Shown piece by piece: positions 38,801 through 47,855 of a DNA stretch of 64,000 nt; positions within the stretch are counted from its first letter, which is position 1, and each line of letters opens with the position of its first letter. Position numbers and translations under genes: made by a program. This DNA is from Pseudomonas antarctica. GTDB taxonomy: Bacteria > Pseudomonadota > Gammaproteobacteria > Pseudomonadales > Pseudomonadaceae. The stretch spans positions 3,968,001 through 4,032,000 of the forward strand of contig NZ_CP015600.1 in assembly GCF_001647715.1 (NCBI RefSeq), written 5' to 3'. The notes under the pieces were generated by a model. The model was not told the DNA's origin and did no database searches. It saw nothing but the letters and a program-made list of their open reading frames with translations.

Positions 38801-39071
38801 CCTAGCCGAACATGGCGATGCACTGAAGGCCGCCATGGAGGCCGGTTACACGCGCTTCCGGCCGGTGTGCATGACCGCCCTGGCGATGATCATCGGCATG
38901 CTGCCGCTGGCGATTTCCGAGGAGCAGAACGCCCCGCTTGGCCGTGCCGTTATCGGTGGCTTGATCTTCGCCACCGTCGCCACTTTGTTGTTTGTTCCCG
39001 TGGTCTTCAGCCTGGTCCACGGTCGTCACCCTACTCGCGCAGCTGCTGGAGAAACCCCACATGTCGTCTGA
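35850..39071 (+). CDS. RND efflux transporter permease
   Basis: The product is 1073 residues with the RND layout: membrane helix 1, large periplasmic loop, helices 2-6, second loop, helices 7-12. The paired aspartates of helix 4 are present (GILVDDATVTIENI). In helix 10, the position of AcrB Lys940 is alanine (GVATANSILVVSF), a subfamily trait. With the adaptor and outer-membrane factor encoded next it forms a tripartite exporter. ATG 35850 has CCGGAGG upstream. The permease comes first, unlike mexAB-type operons. Substrates are unknown, and no local regulator gene is adjacent. Confidence 0.92.
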   Translation: MLGLVKTALQKPYTFIVLAIFICIVGPMAALRTPTDVFPDIGIPVVAVVWQYNGLSPDAMAGRVIYTYERSLSTTVNDIEHIESQSLPGMGIVKIFFQPGVDIRTANAQVTAVSQTVLKQMPPGITPPLILNYSASTVPILQMAFSSPSLSEAKIRDLVQNNIRLPLSALPGLAMPTPMGGKQRQITLDLDPQALAAKGLSAQDVGNALALQNQIIPVGTAKLGPNEYTILLNNSPKAIDELNDLPIKTVDGAIITIGQVAHVRDGSPPQTNIVRVDGHRAVLMPALKNGSISTLSIIDGIRQMLPRINETLPPSLKTSLLGDASVFVKQSVGSVAQEGIIAALLTSAMILLFLGSWRSTLIIAASIPLAVLSAIALLAVTGQTLNVMTLGGLALAVGILVDDATVTIENINWHLEQGKAVKTAILDGAAQIVGPAFVSLLCICIVFVPMFLLQGIAGYLFRPMALAVIFAMASSFILSRTLVPTLAMFLLKPHTPEQGAGHHPEDQFINHHEGEQHKKPRNRALQSVLNFQQGFERHFSNIRDTYLGLLTLALGARKRFIVGFLACVLASFLLLPSLGQDFFPATDAGALALHVRLPLGTRIEESAAAFDRIEARIREVIPAEELDTIVDNIGIPLSGIDMAYSSSGTIGPQDGDIQVTLKKDHAPTADYVKKLREALPESFPGSHFAFLPADISSQILNFGAPAPLDVKISGRSDEENRAYAVELERRLQHVPGIADLRIQQSTGYPSLQVNVDRMRANGLGITERDVTNSMVASLAGSSQTAPTFWLNPANGVSYSIVAATPQYRLDSLPSLEALPVTGADGQSQILGGVATISRVQSPAVVTHYNIEPTLDLYANVQGRDLGGVARDVQKVLDDTASMRPKGAVISLHGQIDALHEAFSGLSFGLLGAVVLIYLLIVVNFQSWADPFVIITALPAALAGIVWMLFLSGTSLSVPALTGAILCMGVATANSILVVSFCRERLAEHGDALKAAMEAGYTRFRPVCMTALAMIIGMLPLAISEEQNAPLGRAVIGGLIFATVATLLFVPVVFSLVHGRHPTRAAAGETPHVV

Positions 39072-40227
39072 TCACAAACCCTCGCGCAAGCGTCTGATGC
39101 TCATGGGTGTCGGCGGCCTGACACTGGCCGCCCTGTTGGTCGCCAACGGCCTGCACGCCCGTACGATGCACGAACAGTCGGTCACCGCCTGGACCGAAAC
39201 CGCCGCCATCCCGCAAGTGATGGTGTTCCAACCGAAACAGAACGTGGCCGGTGACACCTTGCGCCTGCCCGCACACCTCGAGGCCTGGAGCAAGGCGCCG
39301 ATTCACGCGCGGGTCAGCGGCTACTTGAAAGACTGGAAAGCCGACATCGGTACCCAAGTCAAAGCCGGGCAAGTCCTCGCCGAAATCGACAGCCCGGACC
39401 TCGACCAGCAACTGGCGCAAACTCACGCCCGCCTGGTGCAGGAACAGGCCAATGCACGCCTGGCCGAAACCACCGCCACGCGCTGGCAAAACCTGTTGGC
39501 CAGCCACTCGGTGTCGCGTCAGGAGGCCGATGAAAAAACCTCCAACGCCGCCGCAGCCAAGGCCAACGCCGAGGCGGCGGGTGCCGACTATGCGCGGCTG
39601 TCGGCCCTGGAAAGCTACAAGACCATTCGCGCACCGTTCGCCGGTACCATCACCGCGCGCAACACCGATATTGGCCAGTTGATCAAGGCCGACACCGACA
39701 GTGATCCCGAGCTGTTCAACATCGCCGACACTCACCAGTTGCGCCTCTACGTGCCGGTGCCGCAGAACTACGCGGCGGTCATCCACCCCGGCCTCGAAGC
39801 CGAACTGACCGTGCCCGAGCACCCCGGCGAGCACTTCAAGGCGCACCTGATCGGCGACTCCACCGCCATCGACCGCCGCTCCGGCACCTTGCTCGCCCAG
39901 TTCGTGGCCGACAACCCCAACGGCGAATTGCTGCCCGGCGATTACGCCGAAGCCACCTTGCCGATTCCCGCGGACACCCATGGCGTGAGCATCCCGGCCA
40001 GCGCCCTGATCTTCCGCGCCCAGGGCACCCAGGTCGCGGTGCTGGATGCGCAGAATCATGTGCACTTGCAAGACATCCACATCGGCCTGGACCTCGGCGA
40101 GCGCCTGGTAATCGACCAAGGCCTGAAACCCGCCGACCGCGTCGTCGATAACCCGCCCGACGCCCTGCGCGAAGGCGACCCCGTGCAGTTGGCCGACGCC
40201 GGAGGTGCGCATGCGCCCAAGGCTTAA
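39061..40227 (+). CDS. RND efflux periplasmic adaptor subunit
   Basis: The product is 388 residues. An N-terminal membrane helix (about 11-30) is followed by the lipoyl/barrel-sandwich halves (PIHARVSGYLKDWKADIGTQ and IRAPFAGTITARNTDIGQL) around a coiled-coil hairpin (about 110-175). It bridges the permease and the outer-membrane factor in the periplasm. ATG 39061 overlaps the end of the permease gene by 11 nt, which points to translational coupling. Confidence 0.9.
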   Translation: MSSDHKPSRKRLMLMGVGGLTLAALLVANGLHARTMHEQSVTAWTETAAIPQVMVFQPKQNVAGDTLRLPAHLEAWSKAPIHARVSGYLKDWKADIGTQVKAGQVLAEIDSPDLDQQLAQTHARLVQEQANARLAETTATRWQNLLASHSVSRQEADEKTSNAAAAKANAEAAGADYARLSALESYKTIRAPFAGTITARNTDIGQLIKADTDSDPELFNIADTHQLRLYVPVPQNYAAVIHPGLEAELTVPEHPGEHFKAHLIGDSTAIDRRSGTLLAQFVADNPNGELLPGDYAEATLPIPADTHGVSIPASALIFRAQGTQVAVLDAQNHVHLQDIHIGLDLGERLVIDQGLKPADRVVDNPPDALREGDPVQLADAGGAHAPKA

Positions 40228-41629
40228 ACCCCTCGCGGCGTTAGTGCTGCTGGCCTTGCAGGGTTGCTCGCTGGCGCCCACTTACACAGTGCCATCGGTC
40301 GACCTCCCGGCCGACTACCGCGAACAGACCAGCGATGGCCCGTGGCACAGTGCGCAACCGTCCGACCAACTGGCGCCCGAATGGTGGAAGCTCTACAACG
40401 ATTCGCGCCTCAACGACCTGCAACAACAACTGCTCAAGGCCAACCCGGACCTGGCGGCAGCGCTGGCGCACTTCGATGCGTCCCAGGCCTATGCCAGCCA
40501 GTTACATGCCGGGTTATTCCCGCAGATTACCGCCAGCGCGCAGCCGTTGCGCCAGCGTCAATCGGATTCGCGGCCGCTGCGAGGTGATACGCAGCCGTCG
40601 GTCTACAACAGCAATACGGCGGGCTTTTCGTTGAGCTATGACCTGGACCTGTGGGGCAAAATCCGCAACCAGGTCGCGGCGGGTGATGCCCAGGCGCAAG
40701 CCTCCGGGGATGACCTGGCGGTGGCGCGCCTGAGCCTGCAGCATCAATTGGCGACGCTGTATGTGCAACTCAATGGGCTGGATGCGCAGAGCCGGATTCT
40801 GAACAGCTCGCTGGATGATTTCAGCCAGGCGTTGCAACTGACGCGTAGTCGTTATGAGGGCCAGATTGCCTCGGAGCTGGACCTGACCCGCGCGCAAAAT
40901 CAACTGGCCGAAGCCAAGGCGCAACTGGACGAGGTGCGCGGCCAGCGCAACCTGACCGAGCATGCGATTGGTGAACTGGTGGGTGTCGCAGCCAGCGACT
41001 TCACGTTGCCGGCGAGTCAGCAATTGATCGCGTTGCCGGGGATTCCCTCTCAACTGCCGAGCCACCTGCTGCAACGTCGTCCGGACATTGCCGCGGCGGA
41101 ACGCCGGGTGTTCGCAGCCAACGCGAATATCGGCGTGGCGAAAGCCGCGTGGTATCCGGATTTCAGTTTGACCGGATTGATTGGCGGCCAGACACAAGGG
41201 GTTGGCAATCTGCTGTCCGCCGGTAATCGTTATTGGGCGCTGGGGCCGCTGGTTAATTTGCCGATCTTTGACGGTGGACGCTTGAGTGCCAATGAGCGTC
41301 AGGCCAAGGCCGAGTTTGAAGAGGCTTCGGCGCAGTACCGCAGCCATGTACTGAAAGCCGTGCGCGAGGTGGAAGATAACCTCGCGCAACTGCGCGACTT
41401 GCAGCAGGAAGCGCAAGATGAACAAGCGGCGGCGGATGCGGCGCAGCACACGCAGTCACTGGCGATGAACAGCTATCAGGCGGGAGCGGTAAGTTACCTG
41501 GATGTGGTGACGGCGCAGACGGCGGCGTTGCAGGCACAGAGGACGTTGCAGGCGGTGCAGACCCGGCAACTGCAGGCGAGTGTAGGGTTGGTGACGGCAC
41601 TTGGCGGCGGCTGGCAACCCGGCGCCTGA
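40211..41629 (+). CDS. RND efflux outer-membrane lipoprotein (NodT/OprM family)
   Basis: The product is 472 residues. The lipobox is LALQGC. The body shows the duplicated outer-membrane-efflux pattern, including WWKLYNDSRLNDL, GFSLSYDLDLWGK and RRPDIAAAERRVFAANANIGVA. It forms the outer-membrane trimer channel of the system. GGAGG at 40201 gives ATG 40211 a good ribosome binding site. The start overlaps the adaptor gene by 17 nt. Confidence 0.92.
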   Translation: MRPRLKPLAALVLLALQGCSLAPTYTVPSVDLPADYREQTSDGPWHSAQPSDQLAPEWWKLYNDSRLNDLQQQLLKANPDLAAALAHFDASQAYASQLHAGLFPQITASAQPLRQRQSDSRPLRGDTQPSVYNSNTAGFSLSYDLDLWGKIRNQVAAGDAQAQASGDDLAVARLSLQHQLATLYVQLNGLDAQSRILNSSLDDFSQALQLTRSRYEGQIASELDLTRAQNQLAEAKAQLDEVRGQRNLTEHAIGELVGVAASDFTLPASQQLIALPGIPSQLPSHLLQRRPDIAAAERRVFAANANIGVAKAAWYPDFSLTGLIGGQTQGVGNLLSAGNRYWALGPLVNLPIFDGGRLSANERQAKAEFEEASAQYRSHVLKAVREVEDNLAQLRDLQQEAQDEQAAADAAQHTQSLAMNSYQAGAVSYLDVVTAQTAALQAQRTLQAVQTRQLQASVGLVTALGGGWQPGA

Positions 41630-41633
41630 TAAA

Positions 41634-41660
41634 TGTGGGAGGGACTTGCTCCCTCCCACA
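41634..41660 (+). repeat. REP hairpin (class GTGGGAGGGxCTTGCTCCC) after the efflux operon
   Basis: TGTGGGAGG, a GACTTG loop and CTCCCTCCCACA form a compact perfect hairpin 5 nt behind the efflux operon's stop codon. It may double as a terminator and belongs to the REP class found around the RAYT gene. Confidence 0.8.
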
Positions 41661-41704
41661 TCAACACTGCGTTAGACACACAATGTATGAACACCGCTGC
41701 CCCC

Positions 41705-41726
41705 TGTGGGAGGGGGCTTGCTCCCG
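41705..41726 (+). repeat. Single REP copy upstream of the RAYT gene
   Basis: TGTGGGAGGGGGCTTGCTCCC, a class-3 REP, about 100 nt before the transposase gene. Confidence 0.8.
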
Positions 41727-41823
41727 TTAGCGACCTCTGAGACACATCCTGCCAAAAACCTGTCGACCATCCTCGCAACACCAGATCTAGCCTCTCAACA
41801 CACCCCCTGAGAGAGGCCAAGGA

Positions 41824-42282
41824 ATGCCTGAACTACCCGCTTCACACCGTTTGCGCATCGGTCGATTCAGCGAACCAAACCGTACCTACCTGATCACCAC
41901 CAACACTCACGAACGCACACCGATATTCAGCGACTTCCACCTCGGTCGCTTGGTTGTCTGGCAATTGCGGGTCGCCCAGCACCAAGGGCTGGCAAACTCC
42001 CTGGCATGGGTAATCATGCCGGACCATTTCCATTGGCTGCTGGAACTGCAAAAAGGCTCGCTGGCGGACCTGATGTGTCAGGTGAAGTCTAAAAGCACGC
42101 GAAACGTTAACGGCGTCACTGGGCGCAAAGGACGGATTTGGCAGGAAAGCTTCCATGACCGGGCGCTACGCAAGGAAGACGACTTGGTGAAAATGGCCAG
42201 GTATGTGGTGGCCAATCCATTGCGGGCGGGATTAGTGAAGAAGATTGGCGACTATCCGTTGTGGGATGCGATTTGGGTATAG
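41824..42282 (+). CDS. rayT: REP-associated tyrosine transposase (RAYT)
   Basis: The product is 152 residues of the Y1/HUH family. The metal-binding His-x-His motif is in IMPDHFHWLLEL, and the catalytic Tyr in MARYVVANPLRAGLV. The N-terminus (GRFSEPNRTYLITTNTHERTPIF) is typical of RAYTs. These are single-copy domesticated relatives of IS200/IS605 transposases that recognise and are thought to spread REP palindromes. It is flanked on both sides by GTGGGAGGGGGCTTGCTCCC-class REPs, as expected for a RAYT and its cognate elements. The frame is intact. Confidence 0.92.
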   Translation: MPELPASHRLRIGRFSEPNRTYLITTNTHERTPIFSDFHLGRLVVWQLRVAQHQGLANSLAWVIMPDHFHWLLELQKGSLADLMCQVKSKSTRNVNGVTGRKGRIWQESFHDRALRKEDDLVKMARYVVANPLRAGLVKKIGDYPLWDAIWV

Positions 42283-42300
42283 GTCGAGACCGAGTCGCCC

Positions 42301-42746
42301 CTATCGGGAGCAAGCCCCCTCCCACATTTTCCTACGGCATTTCAGGCAGACCGTTTGCCGCTGGCGATCATTGGGCAAGCCTGCTCCCACATCTTGATCA
42401 ATATTCGACAGGACAAGGCGATCAATTGTGGGAGGGGGCTTGCTCCCGATGGCGGTGGGTCAGTTAGCTCAGCCGTAGCTGATACTCCGCTATCGGGAGC
42501 AAGCCCCCTCCCACATTTTCCTACGGCATTTCAGGCAGCCCGTTTGCCGCTGGCGATCATTGGGCAAGCCTGCTCCCACATTTTGATCAATATTCGACAG
42601 GACAAAGCGATCAATTGTGGGAGGGGGCTTGCTCCCGATGGCGATGGGTCAGTCAGCTTATCTGTAGCTGATACTCCGCTATCGGGAGCAAGCCCCCTCC
42701 CACATTTACTTACGGCATTTCAGGCTGCCCGTTTGCCGCTGGCGAT
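42301..42746. repeat. 189-bp tandem REP array containing copies of the adjacent gene's 3' end
   Basis: Unit 1 is 42301-42489, unit 2 is 42490-42678, and a third partial unit is 42679-42746. The period is exactly 189 bp, and units 1 and 2 differ at roughly 8-10 positions. Each unit holds three REP motifs (CTATCGGGAGCAAGCCCCC, GGGCAAGCCTGCTCCCACA, TGTGGGAGGGGGCTTGCTCC). Each also contains a 27-bp copy of the terminal codons and stop of the downstream convergent amidase gene; in the third unit that stretch is the real gene end (42720-42746). Confidence 0.92.
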
Positions 42747-44003
42747 TGCCGCCGAAGCAGCCACCATTGCCCTTAACAACACCGCACACCCTGCCGCCAG
42801 GTCATCCGGTGCGGCGTTCTCGATTTCGTTGTGGCTGATGCCGCCTTCACAGGGCACAAAGATCATCCCGGCCGGGCCGAGTTCGGCGACGAAGATCGCG
42901 TCGTGCCCTGCCCCGCTGACGATGTCCATGTTCGACAGCCCCAACCCATTCGCCGCGTCACGCACAGCGTCCACGCAGCCTTTGTCGAAATACAGCGGCG
43001 GGAAGTCGGCGGTGGGTTCCATTTCAAAACTCAAGCCGTGCTTGGCGCAGGTGTCGTCAATCACCTTGCGCACCTCGGCAATCATCGAATCCAGCCGCGT
43101 CGGTTCCAGATGACGAAAGTCCAGGGTCATGCGCACTTCACCCGGGATCACATTGCGCGAGCCAGGATAGGCCTGCAAACAACCCACGGTGCCGCACGCA
43201 TGCGGCTGATGCCCCAACGCCGCCGCATTCACGGCAGCCACCACTGCTGCCGCGCCCACCAGAGCATCCTTGCGCAGGTGCATCGGCGTCGGCCCCGCAT
43301 GGGCTTCAACGCCGCGCAGTTTGAGGTCGAACCACTTCTGCCCCAAGGCCCCCAACACCACGCCGATGGTTTTCTTCTCATCCTCAAGAATCGGGCCTTG
43401 TTCGATATGGGCCTCGAAATAGGCGCCGACCTTGTGCCCGCTCTCCGGCCGCGTGCCCGCATAGCCAATCGCATTCAATGCATCGCCCACGCTGACTCCG
43501 TCCACGTCGACTTTGGCCAGGGTATCGGCCAGGGTGAATTTCTCGGCGAATACGCCCGAGCCCATCATGCACGGCGGGAAGCGCGAGCCTTCCTCGTTGG
43601 TCCACACCACCACTTCCGGCGGCGCCTCGGTTTCGACGTTGAGGTCGTTGAGGGTGCGCAGCACCTCGACACCTGCCAACACGCCGAAGCACCCATCGAA
43701 TTTACCGCCCGTGGGCTGAGTATCGATATGGCTGCCGGTCATCACCGGTGGCAGGTTGGGATTGCGTCCCGGGCGGCGCGCGAAGATGTTGCCGATGCCG
43801 TCGACGGTCACGGTGCAACCGGCCTCCTCACACCACTGCACGAACAGATCGCGAGCCTTGCGATCAAGGTCGGTGAGGGCCAGGCGGCATACGCCGCCCT
43901 TGGGCGTTGCGCCGAGCTTGGCCAGGTCCATCAGGGATTGCCACAAGCGGTCGCGGTTGATGTGCTGATGGGTGGATTGCAGAACGTCCAGGGCAGCGTT
44001 CAT
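42720..44003 (-). CDS. Beta-ureidopropionase / N-carbamoyl-amino-acid amidohydrolase
   Basis: The product is 427 residues of the M20 metallopeptidase-related amidase family. Metal ligands are seen in GSHIDTQPTGGKFDG, WTNEEGSRF and the C-terminal ISHNEIENA. By context it hydrolyses N-carbamoyl-beta-alanine to beta-alanine, CO2 and ammonia, the last step of reductive uracil degradation. It lies downstream of the NCS1 transporter gene (REP between). Its last 27 bp are part of the REP tandem array. Confidence 0.87.
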   Translation of the reverse strand: MNAALDVLQSTHQHINRDRLWQSLMDLAKLGATPKGGVCRLALTDLDRKARDLFVQWCEEAGCTVTVDGIGNIFARRPGRNPNLPPVMTGSHIDTQPTGGKFDGCFGVLAGVEVLRTLNDLNVETEAPPEVVVWTNEEGSRFPPCMMGSGVFAEKFTLADTLAKVDVDGVSVGDALNAIGYAGTRPESGHKVGAYFEAHIEQGPILEDEKKTIGVVLGALGQKWFDLKLRGVEAHAGPTPMHLRKDALVGAAAVVAAVNAAALGHQPHACGTVGCLQAYPGSRNVIPGEVRMTLDFRHLEPTRLDSMIAEVRKVIDDTCAKHGLSFEMEPTADFPPLYFDKGCVDAVRDAANGLGLSNMDIVSGAGHDAIFVAELGPAGMIFVPCEGGISHNEIENAAPDDLAAGCAVLLRAMVAASAAIASGKRAA

Positions 44004-44069
44004 GGGGATCTCCTCAGGCTACATTTCTTATGAGTTGACTCGATTCCAGCACTGGAATGAGGTCATCCA

Positions 44070-44158
44070 TGTGGGAGCGGGCTTGCTCGCGAATGCAGTC
44101 TGTCAGCGACTGATGTGCTGACTGACTCATTGCTTTCGCGAGCAAGCCCACTCCCACA
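44070..44158. repeat. REP doublet (class GTGGGAGCGGGCTTGCTCG)
   Basis: Inverted arms starting TGTGGGAGCGGGCTTGCTCG and ending CGAGCAAGCCCACTCCCACA, between the transporter and amidase genes. Its hairpin could reduce readthrough or stabilise the upstream mRNA. Confidence 0.88.
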
Positions 44159-44179
44159 TTTGGCTTGCATTTCAACCTT

Positions 44180-45667
44180 TTATAGCGGTGTTTTCAGCGC
44201 CACCGCGCTGGCTCTGCGCTTGGCATTCAGCCCGTAGTACAACAAACCGCCCAACGCCGAACCGGTGAACCAGCCGTAGCTGTAGAACCAGCTGAAGGCA
44301 TCGCTGCCCAACGACAACAGGGTCAGCACCACCGGCACGCCGAAGGCGACAAAGCCACTCCAGTTCCACGCCGGGTACACGTCATCGCGGTACAGGCCGG
44401 CCAGGTCCAACTGCTGTTTGCGGGTGATGAAGTAGTCCACCACCATGATCCCGGCAATCGGCCCCAAGAGGCTTGAGTAACCCAGCAACCAGTTGGAATA
44501 GACGGTCTCCAGGCTGACATTCGAAACGATCAGCCCGAGTTTTTTCAGCAGCTCATGCCCCATCAGCGCCAGACCGACCAGACCGGTAAGTATCACCGCC
44601 GTGGTGCGATTGATCAGCTTGGGCGCGATGTTCTGGAAGTCGTTGGTGGGCGAGACGATGTTGGCTGCGGTGTTGGTGGACAACGTGGCGATGATGATCA
44701 GCAGCATGGCAATGGCCACCCACACCGGGCTCTGGATATGCCCGATCAGCGTCACCGGATCAGAGACGCTGACACCCACCAGTTTCACCGACGCGGCGGT
44801 CATGATCACGCCGAGGGCGGCGAACAGGAACATGGTCAGCGGCAGGCCGAAAATCTGCCCGAGGATCTGGTCCTTCTGGCTTTTTGCGTAGCGGCTGAAG
44901 TCTGGAATATTCAGCGACAAGGTGGCCCAGAAGCCCACCATCGCAGTCAGCCCCGCCATGAAGTAGCCGGTGAGACTCGCGCCTTCGGGGCGCTTGGGTG
45001 GAATCGCCATCAACTCGCTGAGCGATACATTCGGCATCGCCCAAACCAGCAGGCCAATCCCCACCGCCACCAACAACGGCGCCGACAGCGTTTCCAGGCG
45101 CTTGATCGACTCGGCGCCGCGCAGCACCACCCACAAATTCAGGGTCCAGAAAATCATGAAGCCGATCACTTCACCGGTGCCGCCGAGGGCTTTCCAACCC
45201 TCGAAAATCGAGCCCAGAAACAGGTGAATCGCCAACCCGCCAAACATCGTCTGAATACCAAACCAGCCACACGCCACCAGCGCCCGAATCAGACACGGCA
45301 CGTTGGAACCGAGAATGCCAAAGGAGGAACGCAGCAATACCGGAAACGGAATGCCGTACTTGGTGCCGGGAAACGCGTTAAGGGTCAGCGGAATCAGCAC
45401 CACGATATTGGCCAGCAGGATCGCCATCAGTGCCTCGCCCACCGACAACCCGAAGTAGGCGGTGAGCACCCCGCCCAACGTATAGGTGGGCACGCAAATC
45501 GACATCCCGACCCACAGCGCGGTGATGTGCCATCTGTTCCAGGTGCGTTCGTGCACCTTGGTCGGTGCCATGTCGTGGTTGTAGCGAGGGCTGTCGAGGA
45601 CGTCGGGGCCGGCGTCGAGTTCGTACAGGCCGTTGCGCTCAATGACTTGCGATCTGTTCTGTTGCAT
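44180..45667 (-). CDS. NCS1-family nucleobase/hydantoin transporter
   Basis: The product is 495 residues with about 12 membrane helices. The family signature is visible in the N-terminal NRWHITALWVGMSICVPTYTLGG and in GWFGIQTMFGG. NCS1 proteins import uracil, cytosine, allantoin or hydantoins with Na+ or H+. Flanked by pyrimidine-degradation genes, uracil or thymine or their dihydro forms are the likely substrates. It is divergent from the dihydropyrimidinase gene across a 601-nt AT-rich gap and is probably cotranscribed with the amidase gene. Confidence 0.88.
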   Translation of the reverse strand: MQQNRSQVIERNGLYELDAGPDVLDSPRYNHDMAPTKVHERTWNRWHITALWVGMSICVPTYTLGGVLTAYFGLSVGEALMAILLANIVVLIPLTLNAFPGTKYGIPFPVLLRSSFGILGSNVPCLIRALVACGWFGIQTMFGGLAIHLFLGSIFEGWKALGGTGEVIGFMIFWTLNLWVVLRGAESIKRLETLSAPLLVAVGIGLLVWAMPNVSLSELMAIPPKRPEGASLTGYFMAGLTAMVGFWATLSLNIPDFSRYAKSQKDQILGQIFGLPLTMFLFAALGVIMTAASVKLVGVSVSDPVTLIGHIQSPVWVAIAMLLIIIATLSTNTAANIVSPTNDFQNIAPKLINRTTAVILTGLVGLALMGHELLKKLGLIVSNVSLETVYSNWLLGYSSLLGPIAGIMVVDYFITRKQQLDLAGLYRDDVYPAWNWSGFVAFGVPVVLTLLSLGSDAFSWFYSYGWFTGSALGGLLYYGLNAKRRASAVALKTPL

Positions 45668-46044
45668 GGCCGCTCCACGGTTTTTTCGAATTATTTTTGC
45701 TCACCCCACGCTAAGTGCGGGGTGGCCGGAGTACCTCGTAAACAACATGACATCACGGGTCCGGCCAGCCGCCACTGCACTCAATAACCGTGCCGACAAC
45801 CGCCCCTGAACCCGCACCGCTTATATAACCTGCTGATGTTTATCAGCTTTATTTCCTTACCCGATTGCCCCCTCGATACTGTCCGCGCGACTCAGGCTAA
45901 ATAACGCAGACGTTGTCCGACGCCTCAGGGCTCAATCTGGTGCAACACAATTATTTTTATTTCCCGCCCTCGTCAAGGGGCATGTCTCAAGCGTCTGATT
46001 TGCAATAAGAAATGTTGCTCAAATTGATAACCTGTCAAGTGCGT

Positions 46045-46072
46045 CAAAATGGTGAGAGGTCGCTACATTTTG
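46045..46072. promoter_or_regulatory. Candidate operator, inverted repeat CAAAATG-N14-CATTTTG
   Basis: Perfect 7-bp arms with centres 21 bp apart (two helical turns), each neighbouring a GGTGA. It is a possible binding site for the TetR/RutR-like regulator encoded at 50619-51239. Confidence 0.4.
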
Positions 46073-46173
46073 GTGATTTATGTTTTTTATTCTTATTAAT
46101 CAATAGTTTAAATACGATATAAGCTTATAAAAAATGTTCTTGCTCATTATAAAAACTCGGGCTAGTTTCTATT

Positions 46174-47708
<1,535 letters not shown>

Positions 47709-47714
47709 GACCGC

Positions 47715-47791
47715 CAATCGCGGGCAATCCCGCTCCCACATTTGATCGGGTTCACACATTCCAAATGTGGGAGCTGGCTTGACTGCGATGG
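47715..47791. repeat. REP pair in tail-to-tail orientation (class 2)
   Basis: A REP reading CGCTCCCACATTT (ending about 47743) faces AAATGTGGGAGCTGGCTTG (from about 47763). Compared with other doublets in the window the two copies point away from a short central spacer in the opposite sense. Confidence 0.75.
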
Positions 47792-47855
47792 CGCCAGCAC
47801 AGGCAACAAAGATGCCCGCTAGAGGCAATCCAAAAAAAACCGTGAGGCCAAAACC

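Noticed and set aside
42301..42746. CRISPR array
   Set aside because: The repeat unit is 189 bp in direct tandem without unique spacers, built of REP palindromes, and no cas genes are near.
42355..43113. 252-codon plus-strand frame spanning the tandem array into the amidase gene
   Set aside because: It translates REP repeats and then the antisense of the amidase; its repetitive sequence only reflects the DNA repeat.
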